Shown in pieces: positions 19,003 to 29,337 of a stretch of DNA of 64,000 bases. The DNA lies in contig NZ_CP029161.1 of the NCBI RefSeq assembly GCF_003096055.1, positions 248,001 through 312,000 of the forward strand, in the 5' to 3' direction. Both the position numbers and the translations under genes were made by a program. Each line of letters starts with the position of its first letter. Within the stretch, counting starts at the first letter, position 1. The DNA is from Buchnera aphidicola (Melanaphis sacchari) (GTDB taxonomy: Bacteria; Pseudomonadota; Gammaproteobacteria; Enterobacterales; Enterobacteriaceae). The notes below the pieces were generated by a model. That model did no database searches, was not told the origin of the DNA, and was given only the letters and a program-made list of their open reading frames with translations.

Positions 19003-19707
19003 ATGCAAAAAATTCCTATTGAAATAAAAGGTAGTAATTTTACCTTGCTAGTATTATATCTAAATACTGATAATATAGATTTAATTAATGCTGCTTTATA
19101 TAAAAAAATTCAAGAATTTCCTCAATTTTTTAAAAATGCTCCTATTATTGTTAATGTATCTAGTGTATTAAGTGAAACAAAATGGAAAAAAATACAAAAA
19201 ATTATTATTAAATATAATTTATTTATTGTAGGCGTAAGCGGCTGTAAAAATACTGGATTAAAAAAAGTTATTATTGATTCAGGTTTACCTGTTTTATCAG
19301 AATTTGAAAAAGAGCATATGCATCAAGATGCAAATGTTTTTTATAAAAATTATATTTCTAAAAAAATAAAAAAAGAAAAAAAAACTCATATTGTTAATAA
19401 ACCTGTTCGTTCAGGACAAAAAATTTATGCTAAACATTCTGATTTAATAGTAATAAATAATGTAAGCGCTGGTGCAGAAATTGTTGCCGATGGAAATGTT
19501 CATATTTATGGATCAGTGCGTGGAAGAGTACTTGCAGGCGCTAATGGAGATATAACTAGTCAAATATTTTGTAGTGCATTATTTGCTGAATTGATATCAG
19601 TATCTGGGGAATATTGGTTATCGGATCAAATACCTTCAAAATTTATTGGTCAAGCAACTCAAATTTACTTAAAGAATAAGTTATTAACTATTAGTTTTCT
19701 CAATTAG
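19003..19707 (+). CDS. minC: Septum-site inhibitor MinC
   Basis: Blocks FtsZ polymerisation away from mid-cell. The N-terminal domain (KIPIEIKGSNFTLLVLYL) is followed by a Lys-rich linker (about residues 115-135). The C-terminal beta-helix dimer domain (PVRSGQKIYAKHSDLIVINNVSAGAEIVADGNVHIYGSVRGR) binds MinD and the FtsZ tail; the RGR and GANGD motifs are present. Length is 234 residues against 231 in E. coli. minD follows after 25 bases. Confidence 0.97.
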   Translation: MQKIPIEIKGSNFTLLVLYLNTDNIDLINAALYKKIQEFPQFFKNAPIIVNVSSVLSETKWKKIQKIIIKYNLFIVGVSGCKNTGLKKVIIDSGLPVLSEFEKEHMHQDANVFYKNYISKKIKKEKKTHIVNKPVRSGQKIYAKHSDLIVINNVSAGAEIVADGNVHIYGSVRGRVLAGANGDITSQIFCSALFAELISVSGEYWLSDQIPSKFIGQATQIYLKNKLLTISFLN

Positions 19708-19732
19708 ATTTTGTTTTAGGAACAGTTATATT

Positions 19733-20545
19733 ATGGCACGGATTATTGTAATTACTTCAGGGAAGGGAGGCGTAGGAAAAACCACTTCAAGTGCTGCTAT
19801 TGCAACTGGTTTAGCGAAAAAAGGAAAAAAGACGGTTGTTATAGATTTTGATATAGGATTAAGAAATTTAGATCTTATTATGGGATGCGAGCGTAGAGTA
19901 GTGTATGATTTTGTTAATGTTATCCAAGGAGATGCAAAAATTAATCAGGCTTTAATTAAAGACAAAAACACACAAAATTTATTTATTCTTCCGGCTTCAC
20001 AAACTAGAGATAAAGATGCTCTAACTTTATTAGGTGTAGAAAAAGTACTAAATGAATTAATAAATATGGAATTTGATTTTATTATTTGTGATTCTCCCGC
20101 TGGCATTGAAAAAGGTGCTTTTTTGTCAATATATTTTGCAGATGAAGCTATTGTTACTACCAATCCGGAAGTATCTTCTGTTCGAGATTCCGATCGAATT
20201 CTGGGTATTATATCTTCTAAATCACGACGTTCTGAAAAAAATATGCCTCCTATAAAAGAATATCTTTTATTAACACGTTATAATCCTACGCGCGTTAAAA
20301 ATGGAGAAATGTTAAGCATGAAAGATGTTTTAGATATCCTTCGAATACCAATTATTGGTGTAATTCCTGAAGACTTTTCTGTTTTGCGAGCTTCTAATCA
20401 AGGTGAATCAATAATTTTAGATACATCTTCTAATGCTGGATGTGCTTATTGTGATACAGTTGATAGACTGTTGGGTAAAAATCATAAATTTCGTTTTATT
20501 CAAGAAGAAAAAAAAAGTTTTTTACAACGTTTATTCGGGAGATAG
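19733..20545 (+). CDS. minD: Septum-site determining ATPase MinD
   Basis: Membrane-cycling ATPase that recruits MinC and is displaced by MinE. The deviant Walker A motif GKGGVGKTT is at residues 10-18, switch I is at [14 protein letters not shown], and switch II is at [12 protein letters not shown]. The C-terminal amphipathic membrane-targeting helix is intact ([10 protein letters not shown]). The length (270) equals E. coli MinD. The spacing to minE is only 2 bases. Confidence 0.98.
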   Translation: MARIIVITSGKGGVGKTTSSAAIATGLAKKGKKTVVIDFDIGLRNLDLIMGCERRVVYDFVNVIQGDAKINQALIKDKNTQNLFILPASQTRDKDALTLLGVEKVLNELINMEFDFIICDSPAGIEKGAFLSIYFADEAIVTTNPEVSSVRDSDRILGIISSKSRRSEKNMPPIKEYLLLTRYNPTRVKNGEMLSMKDVLDILRIPIIGVIPEDFSVLRASNQGESIILDTSSNAGCAYCDTVDRLLGKNHKFRFIQEEKKSFLQRLFGR

Positions 20546-20547
20546 AG

Positions 20548-20802
20548 ATGGCTTTATTAGATTTTTTTTTATCCCGGAGTAAAAGTACTACTGCTAATGT
20601 AGCAAAAAAAAGATTGCAAATTATTGTTGCAGAACAAAGAAAATTTAAAAACGAACCAGATTATTTTCCGCAATTAAAACGTGAAATACTTTCGGTAATT
20701 TGTAAATATGTTAATACAGACCCTAATTCTATTACAATACAGTTAGAACATAAAAATGAAGATATTTCTATATTAGAATTGAATATAATCTTGCCTGATT
20801 AA
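20548..20802 (+). CDS. minE: MinD-activating topological factor MinE
   Basis: Stimulates MinD ATPase and drives pole-to-pole oscillation. The N-terminal membrane/MinD-contact segment ([30 protein letters not shown], positions 2-31) is fully conserved, followed by the dimerisation sheet ([12 protein letters not shown]). Length is 84 residues against 88. Its start lies within a GGAGATAGAG context at the minD stop. A bidirectional terminator follows at 20879-20913. Confidence 0.97.
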   Translation: MALLDFFLSRSKSTTANVAKKRLQIIVAEQRKFKNEPDYFPQLKREILSVICKYVNTDPNSITIQLEHKNEDISILELNIILPD

Positions 20803-20878
20803 CATTTGACATTTTATAAAAAATAAATTTTTTAATATATTTGTTATATTTTTTAAAGAGAATATTAATTTAATATAA

Positions 20879-20913
20879 TCAATACTGAAGTATATTAAAT
20901 ATTTCAGTATTGA
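20879..20913. terminator. Bidirectional terminator between minE and tsaB
   Basis: TCAATACTGAA and TTCAGTATTGA form an 11-bp perfect stem with a 13-base A/T loop between the convergent minE and tsaB stops, followed on the plus strand by CTTTAATTTTAT. Confidence 0.65.
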
Positions 20914-20926
20914 CTTTAATTTTATA

Positions 20927-21595
20927 TTATTTTTTTGTGAATAAATTATCTAAATATTTAATATTGAATTGGTTGTAATTCATAAACTTTTTTAAATTAA
21001 TATTTAATAATGCTAAAGGAATAATATCTTTTGCATGAGGAAAAAAAATATCTTTTTGATCAAATATTTTTTTTTTGTACGGGATGTGATTCCAACTATT
21101 TCCTACTAATGTCCAATTTTTATGAAGATTGTTTATCTTATTTGATATTTGATTTTCTCTCAATAAGGATTCTGTTTTTTCTCCTATCCACAATGATTTA
21201 CTATTTTTAATATATTTTGCATAATAAAATTTGTTTATCTGAGCATTCATTACTACTAATACTTTTTTTGCTTTGTATTTACGCCAGGCTTGTTCTGCTA
21301 GAATGGAAAAAGTAGATATTCCTAAAATAGGTATGTTTAAAGCGCAAGATAGTCCTTGAGATATTCCAGTAGCAATACGTATTCCAGTAAAATTTCCTGG
21401 TCCTTGTGAAAAAGCAATATAATTAATTTCTTGTAATTTTGTATTAGAAATTTTTAATATTTTATAAATTATTGGTAATATTTTTACAGTGTGTTTTTTT
21501 TCGCATTTTGTTAAAAATGAATAAATTTTTTTTTTATATATAGCAACAGAACAGTAATTCATAGAGCATTCAATTGCTAAAATTATATTAGACAT
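20927..21595 (-). CDS. tsaB: tRNA threonylcarbamoyladenosine modification protein TsaB (YeaZ)
   Basis: Partner of TsaD in N6-threonylcarbamoyladenosine formation at A37 of ANN-decoding tRNAs. The ASKHA-fold N-terminus is ILAIECSMNYCSVAIY. The family block INYIAFSQGPGNFTGIRIATGISQGLSCALNIPILGIST is intact (about residues 58-96). Length is 222 residues, near E. coli (231). The C-terminal half is diverged. It is convergent with minE; a 51-bp gap separates it from the upstream gene at 21647-23206. Confidence 0.95.
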   Translation of the reverse strand: MSNIILAIECSMNYCSVAIYKKKIYSFLTKCEKKHTVKILPIIYKILKISNTKLQEINYIAFSQGPGNFTGIRIATGISQGLSCALNIPILGISTFSILAEQAWRKYKAKKVLVVMNAQINKFYYAKYIKNSKSLWIGEKTESLLRENQISNKINNLHKNWTLVGNSWNHIPYKKKIFDQKDIFFPHAKDIIPLALLNINLKKFMNYNQFNIKYLDNLFTKK

Positions 21596-21646
21596 GTTTA
21601 TCTCAAAATATATTTTTGACGCAAATAAGATTTTTAAATAAAAAAT

Positions 21647-23206
21647 TTAATTATTTTTTATTTTTTTAATCCTGACCAAATCAATGCGATATTCTGTAGC
21701 TTTAACGATATGAAAACTAAAAGAATTAATTTTTATAATATCTCCAGGCAAAGGTAATTGACCTTTTTCTGCAATCAATAAGCCTCCTAGAGAAGCGCAA
21801 TCACTTTTTTTAATTAATTCTTCAGTATTAAATAATTGTTGCAATGAATGTAAATCTGTTTCGCCTTTAACCAGCCAGCTATTATGTTCTTTAATTATAT
21901 CCGGGGTTTCATCTGCGTCTGGAAATTCTCCTGCAATAGCTTCTAGAACATCTAATGGAGTAATTAAACCTTGTACTACACCAAATTCATTACTTACAAT
22001 AACAAAGCTACCTTGAGCGCGACGAAGAACGCCGAGTAAATTAATAGAATCTAAAGTATCAGGTATAATAATTGGTGGTATTTTAGAAGAAAACTGATAA
22101 ACATCAATATTATTTTCGATAGCTACTAATAATTCTTTAGCTCTTACAATGCCTATTATTTCATCTAATTCGCCCTTGCAAACTGGGAATAAACTGTGTG
22201 GGGTATCCAACAATTGCATGCGAATTTCGTTTTTATTTTTTTCTATATTTACCCAAGATATGTTGCTTCGAGGAGTCATGATGCTTTTAATCGATCGGCC
22301 AGCTAAATTAAGAACGCTATTAATCATATATTTTTCTTCATCTTTAAAAGTTTCTGTTTCTAATGACAAAGTTGATGTTTTTCGTTCGTAAATTTCTTTA
22401 TTGTTTTTTTCTTTTATAGTCTTATCTTTTTCTTTTACCATAAGTCGTAAAATGGCTTCAGCTACTCTTTGTCGCATAGGTTTTCTAGATTGATTTTTCA
22501 TAAAATTATGGCGTGCTATTTGATTAAAAATTTCAATTAAAATAGAGAAACCAATAGCCGCATATAAATATCCCTTGGGAATATAAAACCTCAATGCTTC
22601 TGCAACTAAACTAAAACCAATCATTAACAAAAAACTAAGACATAAAACAACTACAGTTTGGTGTAAATTAATAAATTTTGTTAATTTTTTAGATGTTAAT
22701 AACATTAATATCGTTGCTAATATTACAGCAATCATCATGATTGATAATTGATTAATTATTCCAACCGCTGTAATAATTGCATCTAAAGAAAAAACTGCGT
22801 CTAATATAACAATTTGAATCACTACAGGCCAAAAACTAGCATAGTTTTTATTTCCTAAATTTTCATGATCTTTACTTTCTAATCTTTCGCGAAGTTCAAT
22901 CGTGGCTTTAAATAATAAAAATAAACCGCCGATTAGTAAAATCAAATCACGTATTGACAGAGAAAAAAAATAATTTTCAATAATAGGTGTAGTTAACGTG
23001 ACAACCCAAGATATTAATGTTAATAATGCTAATCGCATCAGTAATGCTAGCCCTAAGCCAATTAAGCGAGCTTTATCTCTTTCACCAGGAGGTAATTTTT
23101 CTGATAAAATTGCTACGAAAACTAAATTATCAATTCCTAAAACTACTTCTAAAACAATCAGCGTTAATAAGCCGGCCCAGGTTGACGGGTCTAAAAAAAA
23201 CTCCAT
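21647..23206 (-). CDS. yoaE: TerC-family inner-membrane protein with CBS pair and transporter-associated domain (YoaE type)
   Basis: Role unproven; the TerC family is linked to metal-ion (Mn) efflux or membrane homeostasis. The start is the ATG at base 23206, 7 bases after a GGAG, giving [20 protein letters not shown] as in E. coli YoaE; the frame continues 29 codons upstream without family similarity. The N-terminal half has about seven membrane segments with the TerC acid motifs VLGIDNLVF and LDAVFSLDA. Then come two CBS motifs ([25 protein letters not shown]) and a CorC/HlyC domain ([15 protein letters not shown]). It has 519 residues, as in E. coli. Confidence 0.93.
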   Translation of the reverse strand: MEFFLDPSTWAGLLTLIVLEVVLGIDNLVFVAILSEKLPPGERDKARLIGLGLALLMRLALLTLISWVVTLTTPIIENYFFSLSIRDLILLIGGLFLLFKATIELRERLESKDHENLGNKNYASFWPVVIQIVILDAVFSLDAIITAVGIINQLSIMMIAVILATILMLLTSKKLTKFINLHQTVVVLCLSFLLMIGFSLVAEALRFYIPKGYLYAAIGFSILIEIFNQIARHNFMKNQSRKPMRQRVAEAILRLMVKEKDKTIKEKNNKEIYERKTSTLSLETETFKDEEKYMINSVLNLAGRSIKSIMTPRSNISWVNIEKNKNEIRMQLLDTPHSLFPVCKGELDEIIGIVRAKELLVAIENNIDVYQFSSKIPPIIIPDTLDSINLLGVLRRAQGSFVIVSNEFGVVQGLITPLDVLEAIAGEFPDADETPDIIKEHNSWLVKGETDLHSLQQLFNTEELIKKSDCASLGGLLIAEKGQLPLPGDIIKINSFSFHIVKATEYRIDLVRIKKIKNN

Positions 23207-23615
23207 CAGAAAACTCCATAAAAAATAGGACAGCATAGTATTGAATTTATTCAAGATAAAAGTTAATCTTGTATATGTAATTTTTTGTATCAAAGAAGAT
23301 TATAAAAAATAGTTCAGATAAAAACAGATTATATATTTATATATATTTAATGAATAGATTTTACGAGAATTCACATATGAAATTAGAATTTTATTAAAAA
23401 AAATTTACTTTATTGTTTTTTTATTCTAACATAAAAAATATTTGAAATAAATTTTATATTAAAGTTATTTAAGGTACAATATATTACTTTTTTAATAAAT
23501 AGATATTTAGTAATTTTTCAACAAAAATTTTAATATTTTTATAAATTATAAGCATTTTTTAATTAAAAAACAAGTTTAAAATTATTAAGATTAAGTAATT
23601 AATTTTAAAAATTTT
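23207..23615. other. Intergenic A/T-rich stretch upstream of yoaE, no gene found
   Basis: About 410 bases between yoaE and the htpX terminator. I read both strands for remnants of prc, the gene that flanks htpX in E. coli, and could not support any. The GGAG of yoaE lies at the low end. The rest is A/T-rich, with no convincing structure. Confidence 0.5.
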
Positions 23616-23649
23616 TTCTCTTAATAGACGTGATTTTCTATTAAGAGAA
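23616..23649 (-). terminator. Hairpin downstream of htpX
   Basis: TTCTCTTAATAGA and TCTATTAAGAGAA form a 13-bp perfect stem with an 8-base loop, 13 bases beyond the htpX stop on its strand. The tail on the htpX strand is A6T5 rather than a clean T run, so it may terminate or protect the 3' end. Confidence 0.6.
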
Positions 23650-23661
23650 TTATTTTTTATA

Positions 23662-24537
23662 TTACATATATTTTTTATTTTCTAACGCCTTTATTCTCTT
23701 TTCTATTGATGGGTGCGATGCAAACCACTCTATTTTTGTTTTAGATTTTCCATTAATACAAAACGCAATAATACTGTCTGATTCTTGAGGTTCTTCTCCC
23801 TTTTTTAAACGATTTAATGCAGCAATCATTTTTTTTCGACCAACTAGTTTAGCAGAACCAGCATCTGCATAAAATTCTCTATATCTAGAGAAGGACATAG
23901 TAATTATGCTAGCAAGAAGACCAAAAAAGAATTCTAAAATTATTGATATTATAAAAAATATGAATGAATTTTTTTCATCTTCATTATTGTCTTTATTGTT
24001 TAATAAGACATTACTTAATATTTGTGAAATAATATGAGATATAAAAATTACAAATGTGTTTACTACACCTTGTATTAATGTCATTGTTATCATATCACCG
24101 TTAGCAATATGACTAATTTCGTGAGCAATTACTGCCTCTGCTTCTGAAGGAGTCATACGTTCCAACAGCTCGCTTGAAACCGCGATTAAAGCTGAATTTC
24201 GGCTAGAACCTGTTGCAAAAGCATTAATATTAAAAGAATCGTATATTGCAATTTGAGGAGTTTTAATTCCTTTTTTTTTAGATTGGTTCTTAATGGTATT
24301 AACTAACCAATGTTCTATATCATTATTAGGGCAATTAATTAATTTTCCATTAACTGAACGTAATGCAATCCATTTAGAAATAATTAAAGAAATTATGGAT
24401 CCACTAAAACCAAATAAACCAGACATAATAAAACAAGCATATATACTATTAGACTGAATTCCTGTTATATAAAGAATCAGACTAAATGTTGACATAACTG
24501 CTAAGTTAGTTAGTAAAAAAAGCATAATACGTATCAT
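23662..24537 (-). CDS. htpX: Membrane zinc protease HtpX
   Basis: Inner-membrane M48 metalloprotease that degrades misfolded membrane proteins alongside FtsH. The zinc motif HEISH is at residues 139-143, the third ligand is probably in FYADAGSA, and [13 protein letters not shown] lies near the C-terminus. Two N-terminal and two central hydrophobic segments are present. Length is 291 residues against 293 in E. coli. In E. coli htpX belongs to the CpxR regulon; no such site was recognised here. Confidence 0.97.
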   Translation of the reverse strand: MIRIMLFLLTNLAVMSTFSLILYITGIQSNSIYACFIMSGLFGFSGSIISLIISKWIALRSVNGKLINCPNNDIEHWLVNTIKNQSKKKGIKTPQIAIYDSFNINAFATGSSRNSALIAVSSELLERMTPSEAEAVIAHEISHIANGDMITMTLIQGVVNTFVIFISHIISQILSNVLLNNKDNNEDEKNSFIFFIISIILEFFFGLLASIITMSFSRYREFYADAGSAKLVGRKKMIAALNRLKKGEEPQESDSIIAFCINGKSKTKIEWFASHPSIEKRIKALENKKYM

Positions 24538-24713
24538 GGGATATTATTTTCCTCAATAATTAGAGAAAATAGTTTTAATAAAAATAAAATTTTATTTTAA
24601 AAACAAAGATGTATTTATTCAATGCGTTTAAAATGAAAGATTAAAAATTATTTCAAGCTATCACAGTTTTCTTAATTAAGTCAAGTAAGTCAAGATAGAT
24701 GAATTATTTAGAT

Positions 24714-26195
24714 TTATTTATAATTAAATTTATTCCAAAAACGATCATCACGAGTCATTATAGAATCTAAATTTTTTGGCCCCCACGTTCCAGAAGCATA
24801 TAATTGAAGATTATTTTTATTAGATATTTTCCAGTAGCTGATAATAGGATCGATCCAATTCCAAGCTTCTTCTATTTCATCTCGACATACAAATAAAGAT
24901 TGTGTTCCTTTCATACTTTCTAATAATAATCTTTCATAAGCACCAACTAAATTTTTAGAATCGAGTATTTTAGAATAGTTAAATTCCATTTCATCATTTT
25001 TTAATTTATATTTTTCATTTATTCCAGGAATTTTATTTAAAAAATTTATTTTGATACTTTCATTAGGTTCTAAACGTATAATTAGTTTATTTGGCAATAA
25101 ATCTTTATTGAATTTTTTGAATAAATTTTTAGGTATATCTTTAAAAACAACTACTATTTCAGAATATTTACGCGCTAAACGTTTTCCAGTTCTTAAATAA
25201 AAAGGTACTCCTGACCATTTTTTATTGATAATATTTACTTTAAGAGCGACAAAAGTTTCTGTTAAACTATCTATATTTGCTCCGTTTTCTTCTAAATAAG
25301 AAACCACTTTTTTCCCGTTTACTATACCTGATGTATATTGACCTCTAATAGATTGAATATTAATGTTTTTTTCATTTATCGGATCAAGCGCTTTTAAAAT
25401 TTTTAATTTTTCACATCGAATACTTTCAGATGTTAGATCATTAGGTTGATTCATTGCAATAATAGTTAAAATTTGTAATAAATGATTTTGAACCATATCT
25501 CTTGTTTGTCCCATTTGATCAAAATAATTCCATCTATTTTCAATGCCTACTTCTTCAGACACAGTAATTTGAATATGATCAATTATTTTATGGTTCCAAT
25601 TGTGAAAAAAAAATGAATTAGCAAATCGTAAGGATAATAGATTTAATATTGATTCTTTACCAAGATAATGATCAATACGAAATATTTGTGATTCCAAAAA
25701 ATACTTAGCAATTTGATTATTAATTTTTTTTGATGTTTTTAAGCATGTTCCTAATGGTTTTTCTAATATTATTCTTGACGGATAAGAGTTTAAATGCGCT
25801 TTTCCTAGTCCTGTAAAAATAGCATTAAATGTACTAGGGGGGACCGCGCAGTAATAAATAGCTATATTTTTTTTTTGATTAATTATGTTCTTTAGCTCTA
25901 AGAAATATTTTTCTTTGTAAACGTCAATGTTAAAAAAAACTAAACGTAATCTTAATTTTTTCCAGATATTATCTTTCATTTTTTCGTTTAAAAAATTTTT
26001 TATTGCTTCTCGCACCATATCAATATATTTTTCCTGAGTCCAATCTGCTCGACCAGCGCCAATTATTCTTGTATCAGGATGCATTCTTTCGTATTTTTCT
26101 AATTTATACAACGCAGGTAACAGTTTTCGTTTTGCTAAATCTCCTTTAGTTCCAAAAATAATTAAGTCACATGCTTGATTAATATTTGTAATCAT
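24714..26195 (-). CDS. zwf: Glucose-6-phosphate 1-dehydrogenase
   Basis: Oxidises glucose 6-phosphate to 6-phosphogluconolactone, making NADPH. The nucleotide-binding motif is FGTKGDLAKRKLLPALY near residue 14 and the substrate/catalytic motif is FRIDHYLGKE near residue 175. GVPFYLRTGKRL and the C-terminal SGTWGP-type end (YASGTWGPKNLD) are intact. Length is 493 residues against 491. Its product is hydrolysed by Pgl, encoded at 60.1 kb. It is divergent from pykA; E. coli has hexR between the two, which is missing here. Confidence 0.97.
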   Translation of the reverse strand: MITNINQACDLIIFGTKGDLAKRKLLPALYKLEKYERMHPDTRIIGAGRADWTQEKYIDMVREAIKNFLNEKMKDNIWKKLRLRLVFFNIDVYKEKYFLELKNIINQKKNIAIYYCAVPPSTFNAIFTGLGKAHLNSYPSRIILEKPLGTCLKTSKKINNQIAKYFLESQIFRIDHYLGKESILNLLSLRFANSFFFHNWNHKIIDHIQITVSEEVGIENRWNYFDQMGQTRDMVQNHLLQILTIIAMNQPNDLTSESIRCEKLKILKALDPINEKNINIQSIRGQYTSGIVNGKKVVSYLEENGANIDSLTETFVALKVNIINKKWSGVPFYLRTGKRLARKYSEIVVVFKDIPKNLFKKFNKDLLPNKLIIRLEPNESIKINFLNKIPGINEKYKLKNDEMEFNYSKILDSKNLVGAYERLLLESMKGTQSLFVCRDEIEEAWNWIDPIISYWKISNKNNLQLYASGTWGPKNLDSIMTRDDRFWNKFNYK

Positions 26196-26538
26196 AATTG
26201 TCTCGTCTTAAAATATAGATATATACACAATATTTTTTTAATTTGATGAAAATAAATTTTTATATCTGTAATTTTTATAAAAATTTACATTTAGTAATAT
26301 AAATTACTAATTTTTTATTTTTAAAATAATAGTGTTATTAATATTTTTTGTTATTTTTAATATAACTATTTTTTGAAATATTTTTTAATATTACTAAATA
26401 AATAGATAAATATAAATTAATATTTTATTCTCTGTTTATTTGATTATTTTAAATTAAAAACTTAAAATATTGTATAATAATATATTATTTATATTTATTA
26501 GTTAAAAAATAAAAATAAGATTAAATTATAGGGGTTTT
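26196..26538. other. zwf/pykA divergent intergenic region with a 20-bp dyad
   Basis: This 343-bp region replaces the hexR gene found here in E. coli. I see no coding remnant. It holds TTAGTAAT-ATAA-ATTACTAA at 26291-26310, a perfect 8-bp inverted repeat, and a TATAAT at 26473-26478 that could be the pykA -10 box, although a matching -35 box is poor. Confidence 0.5.
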
Positions 26539-27984
26539 ATGTTAACTCGACTAAGAAGAACTAAAATTGTAGCTACACTAGGTCCTTCCACGGATAAAGA
26601 TAATAATCTGGAAAAAATTATTCGATCAGGCGCTAATGTTCTTCGTTTAAATTTTTCTCATGGTTTACCTAATGAGCATAGAAAAAGAGCATGTCAAGCA
26701 CGTGAAATAATGCGTCAACTAAACTGTCATATTGCTTTGCTTGGTGATCTTCAGGGGCCTAAAATTAGAATTTCTAAATTTAAAAAAAATAATGTTTTTT
26801 TGAAGAAGAATGAAATTTTTATTTTAGATGCAAATTTGGAAGAAAATTCTGGAAATAATACAAGAGTCGGAATTGATTATAAAAAACTACCAAGTGACTT
26901 ACAAATAAATGACATTTTATTATTAGATGACGGAAAAATACAATTAAAAGTCACTAAGGTAACTACTTCAAAAATATACACACAAGTTATTATCGGGGGC
27001 AATCTTTCGAATAATAAAGGTATTAATAAACTCGGTGGCGGACTATCAGCGAATTCATTAACAGAAAAAGATAAAAAAGATATTATATTAGCTTCTGAAA
27101 TTAATGTTGATTATTTAGCAGTATCTTTTCCTCGTTCTGGAAATGATATAAAAGAAGCTAGAAAACTATTAAATCAAACTGGCAGCAAAGCTAAAATTAT
27201 AGCTAAAATAGAACGCGCTGAAACAGTAGCTAGTGAAATTTCAATCAAAGACATTATATCATCTTCTGATGTCATTATGATTGCCAGAGGCGATTTGGGA
27301 GTAGAAATTGGCGATGCAGAATTAGTAGGAATTCAAAAAAAATTAATTAGAACTGCTAGAAAGTTAAACAAAATAGTTATTACCGCAACACAAATGATGG
27401 AATCAATGATTTTCAATCCTTTACCTACTAGAGCAGAAGTGATGGATGTAGCAAATGCTGTATTAGACGGTAGTGATGCAGTAATGTTATCTGCTGAAAC
27501 AGCATCTGGAAACTATCCGTCCGAAACAGTTGCAAGCATGGCAAAAGTTTGTAAGGGAGCTGAAAAAGTTCCAAGTATAAATGTATCTAGGCATCGCCTT
27601 GATATAAAGTTTAATGATATAGAAGAAGCTATTGCTATGTCAGCAATGTATGCAGCTAATCATTTAACGGGAATTACAGCAATTATTACTATGACTGAAT
27701 CTGGAAAAACAGCCTTAATGACTTCTAGAATTACTTCAGGATTGCCTATTTTTGCGCTATCAAGACATAAAAAAACTTTGAATTTAATCACTCTTTATAG
27801 AGGTGTAATTCCAGTGTACTTTAACAGTAAAAAAGAAGGAGTAGCTGCTGCTAATGAAGCTATTATTCTTTTGTGCAAAAAAGGCTTTCTTTTTCGCAAT
27901 GATTTAGTAATTTTAACTCAGGGTGACATTATGGGAGAAACAGGAAAGACAAATACTGCTAGAATTTTAAAAGTTTTATTATGA
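26539..27984 (+). CDS. pykA: Pyruvate kinase II
   Basis: Converts phosphoenolpyruvate and ADP to pyruvate and ATP. The motifs [38 protein letters not shown], the catalytic-lysine block [11 protein letters not shown], and [13 protein letters not shown] with [11 protein letters not shown] are intact. The sequence follows E. coli PykA (type II) rather than PykF, and the length (481) is the same as PykA. It is the only pyruvate kinase in the window. Downstream lies the decayed mepM. Confidence 0.97.
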   Translation: MLTRLRRTKIVATLGPSTDKDNNLEKIIRSGANVLRLNFSHGLPNEHRKRACQAREIMRQLNCHIALLGDLQGPKIRISKFKKNNVFLKKNEIFILDANLEENSGNNTRVGIDYKKLPSDLQINDILLLDDGKIQLKVTKVTTSKIYTQVIIGGNLSNNKGINKLGGGLSANSLTEKDKKDIILASEINVDYLAVSFPRSGNDIKEARKLLNQTGSKAKIIAKIERAETVASEISIKDIISSSDVIMIARGDLGVEIGDAELVGIQKKLIRTARKLNKIVITATQMMESMIFNPLPTRAEVMDVANAVLDGSDAVMLSAETASGNYPSETVASMAKVCKGAEKVPSINVSRHRLDIKFNDIEEAIAMSAMYAANHLTGITAIITMTESGKTALMTSRITSGLPIFALSRHKKTLNLITLYRGVIPVYFNSKKEGVAAANEAIILLCKKGFLFRNDLVILTQGDIMGETGKTNTARILKVLL

Positions 27985-28069
27985 AAAATATTTTTATGAG
28001 TTTAAAATTATTGTAATTCTAATAATATTAATTTTATTTTTATAAATATATTATTTTTTATGAGTTTAT

Positions 28070-28960
28070 TTAAAAAAAATTTGCTTCTATAGGGTTTATT
28101 GGATAATTATTCATCCAAATTTAATAATATAAGTGTGGATTAGTAGTTCGTCCAGTATTTCCTAATAAAGTAATTTTTTTGTCTTATTTTTATGTTTTTC
28201 CAATTTTGATAAAAATATTTCTAAGATACATATATTTAATTAAATGTTGATTATTATTTTTTTTATTATCATTTATAATCCTTTAATTTCACTTAATTAT
28301 GTTTTTATGATTTTTTTTGATGAGTAGATTACATAGTAATCTCTCTTTTTTTAAGATATAAATAAATCTAGTCTTACACGACAATCAATACGATGCGTTA
28401 TAAGGTAGTATTGATACAAATTAAATAAAAATCAATTCTATTTATTAATCGATAAGTATTAAATTTATTATAAAAATTTTTATTAGATGCTTTTGGGATA
28501 ATATTTTTTATTAATGTCACTTAATTTTACTTTTAATAATTCATTGTTATTTTTTTATTGTCATAATTTTTATTTAAAAAACTAAATTGAAATAGCTTTC
28601 AGTTTTTAACTAATGAAAATCTATTTGCTATTACATAGCTTTTAAAGTAGTATTAATATCGAATTTTGTTAATCCTAATTGATGCTTATTTTTAAAAAAT
28701 TAGCACTTTTTACAATGTAAATTATTTTATTTTCTAAAAAATTCTTAGAAAATAAATCAACTAAATAAAATTAATTATTATGTTTTGTATATTTTTAAAA
28801 AATTAAATAAATTCTATTGCAGTTTTATTTATTAATTGAATTAATTAATTTTTTAAAAGATATTGTAACTAATTTTAAGGCAATTCAAATTTTTATCAAT
28901 CTTCAATATATCTAATTTTTTGACTCCTAATTTTTTTAAAATTTTATATTTTTTTAATTA
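28070..28960 (-). pseudogene. mepM: Decayed mepM (yebA) murein DD-endopeptidase
   Basis: The 1353-bp gap between pykA and znuC holds a broken mepM on the minus strand, recognised by hand translation. LysM region at about 28868-28942: ILKKLGVKKLDILKI...DKNLNCLKIS (E. coli ILNQYGIDMGDIT...KELRNLKIG). At about 28620-28684: GLTKFDINTTLKAM, two stops, QIDF (E. coli GLTSAEVSAVIKAM-QW-QMDF). At about 28380-28425: FNLYQYYLITHRI (FNPRRTNPVTGRV). At about 28085-28235: MYLRNIFIKIGKT, stops, then LLGNTGRTTNPHLYY, stop, IWMNNYPINP (E. coli MHLRKILVKPGQK, LSGNTGRSTGPHLHY, EVWINQQAVNP). The catalytic HLH is now HLY. Gene order pykA-mepM-znu agrees with E. coli. Multiple stops and shifts make it non-functional. 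Confidence 0.9.
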
Positions 28961-29337
28961 ATTTAGTCAAGAAATTTTTATTTTTAGTTTATCTATTATT
29001 TTGTTTGATTTAAAAAGTTTAAATTTATTATCTATTAATATGAAAAATATAAATTTTTTATTTTAATTGAATTTGATAATTATAAAATATAGTTATTTAA
29101 TCTATGATTAACTCATAATATAATTTTTATGAAATGAATTTTTATGTATGATTTTTCTATGGTAAAATTCAATAATTTTAAATCTTATATGATATAGATA
29201 CACGAAGGATGTAGAAATATATGTAATTAATATTTTAGTAGTATATAAAGATATTTTATTTTATTTAATATAATATTTGTGTAAATCTTAAAAAATATTT
29301 TATAATACTTTATGATTAAATAAAAAGTTTATTTTAT

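Noticed and set aside
22998-23238. Two plus-strand ORFs antisense to the start of yoaE
   Set aside because: They mirror the strongly conserved TerC domain and match no known family.
23207-23293. 29-codon N-terminal extension of the YoaE-type protein
   Set aside because: The E. coli homolog starts at MEF, and a GGAG lies 7 bases before the internal ATG at 23206.
28801-28860. ATTAATT-rich self-complementary stretch
   Set aside because: Pure A/T self-complementarity is expected by chance at this base composition, and the stretch lies inside the mepM relic.
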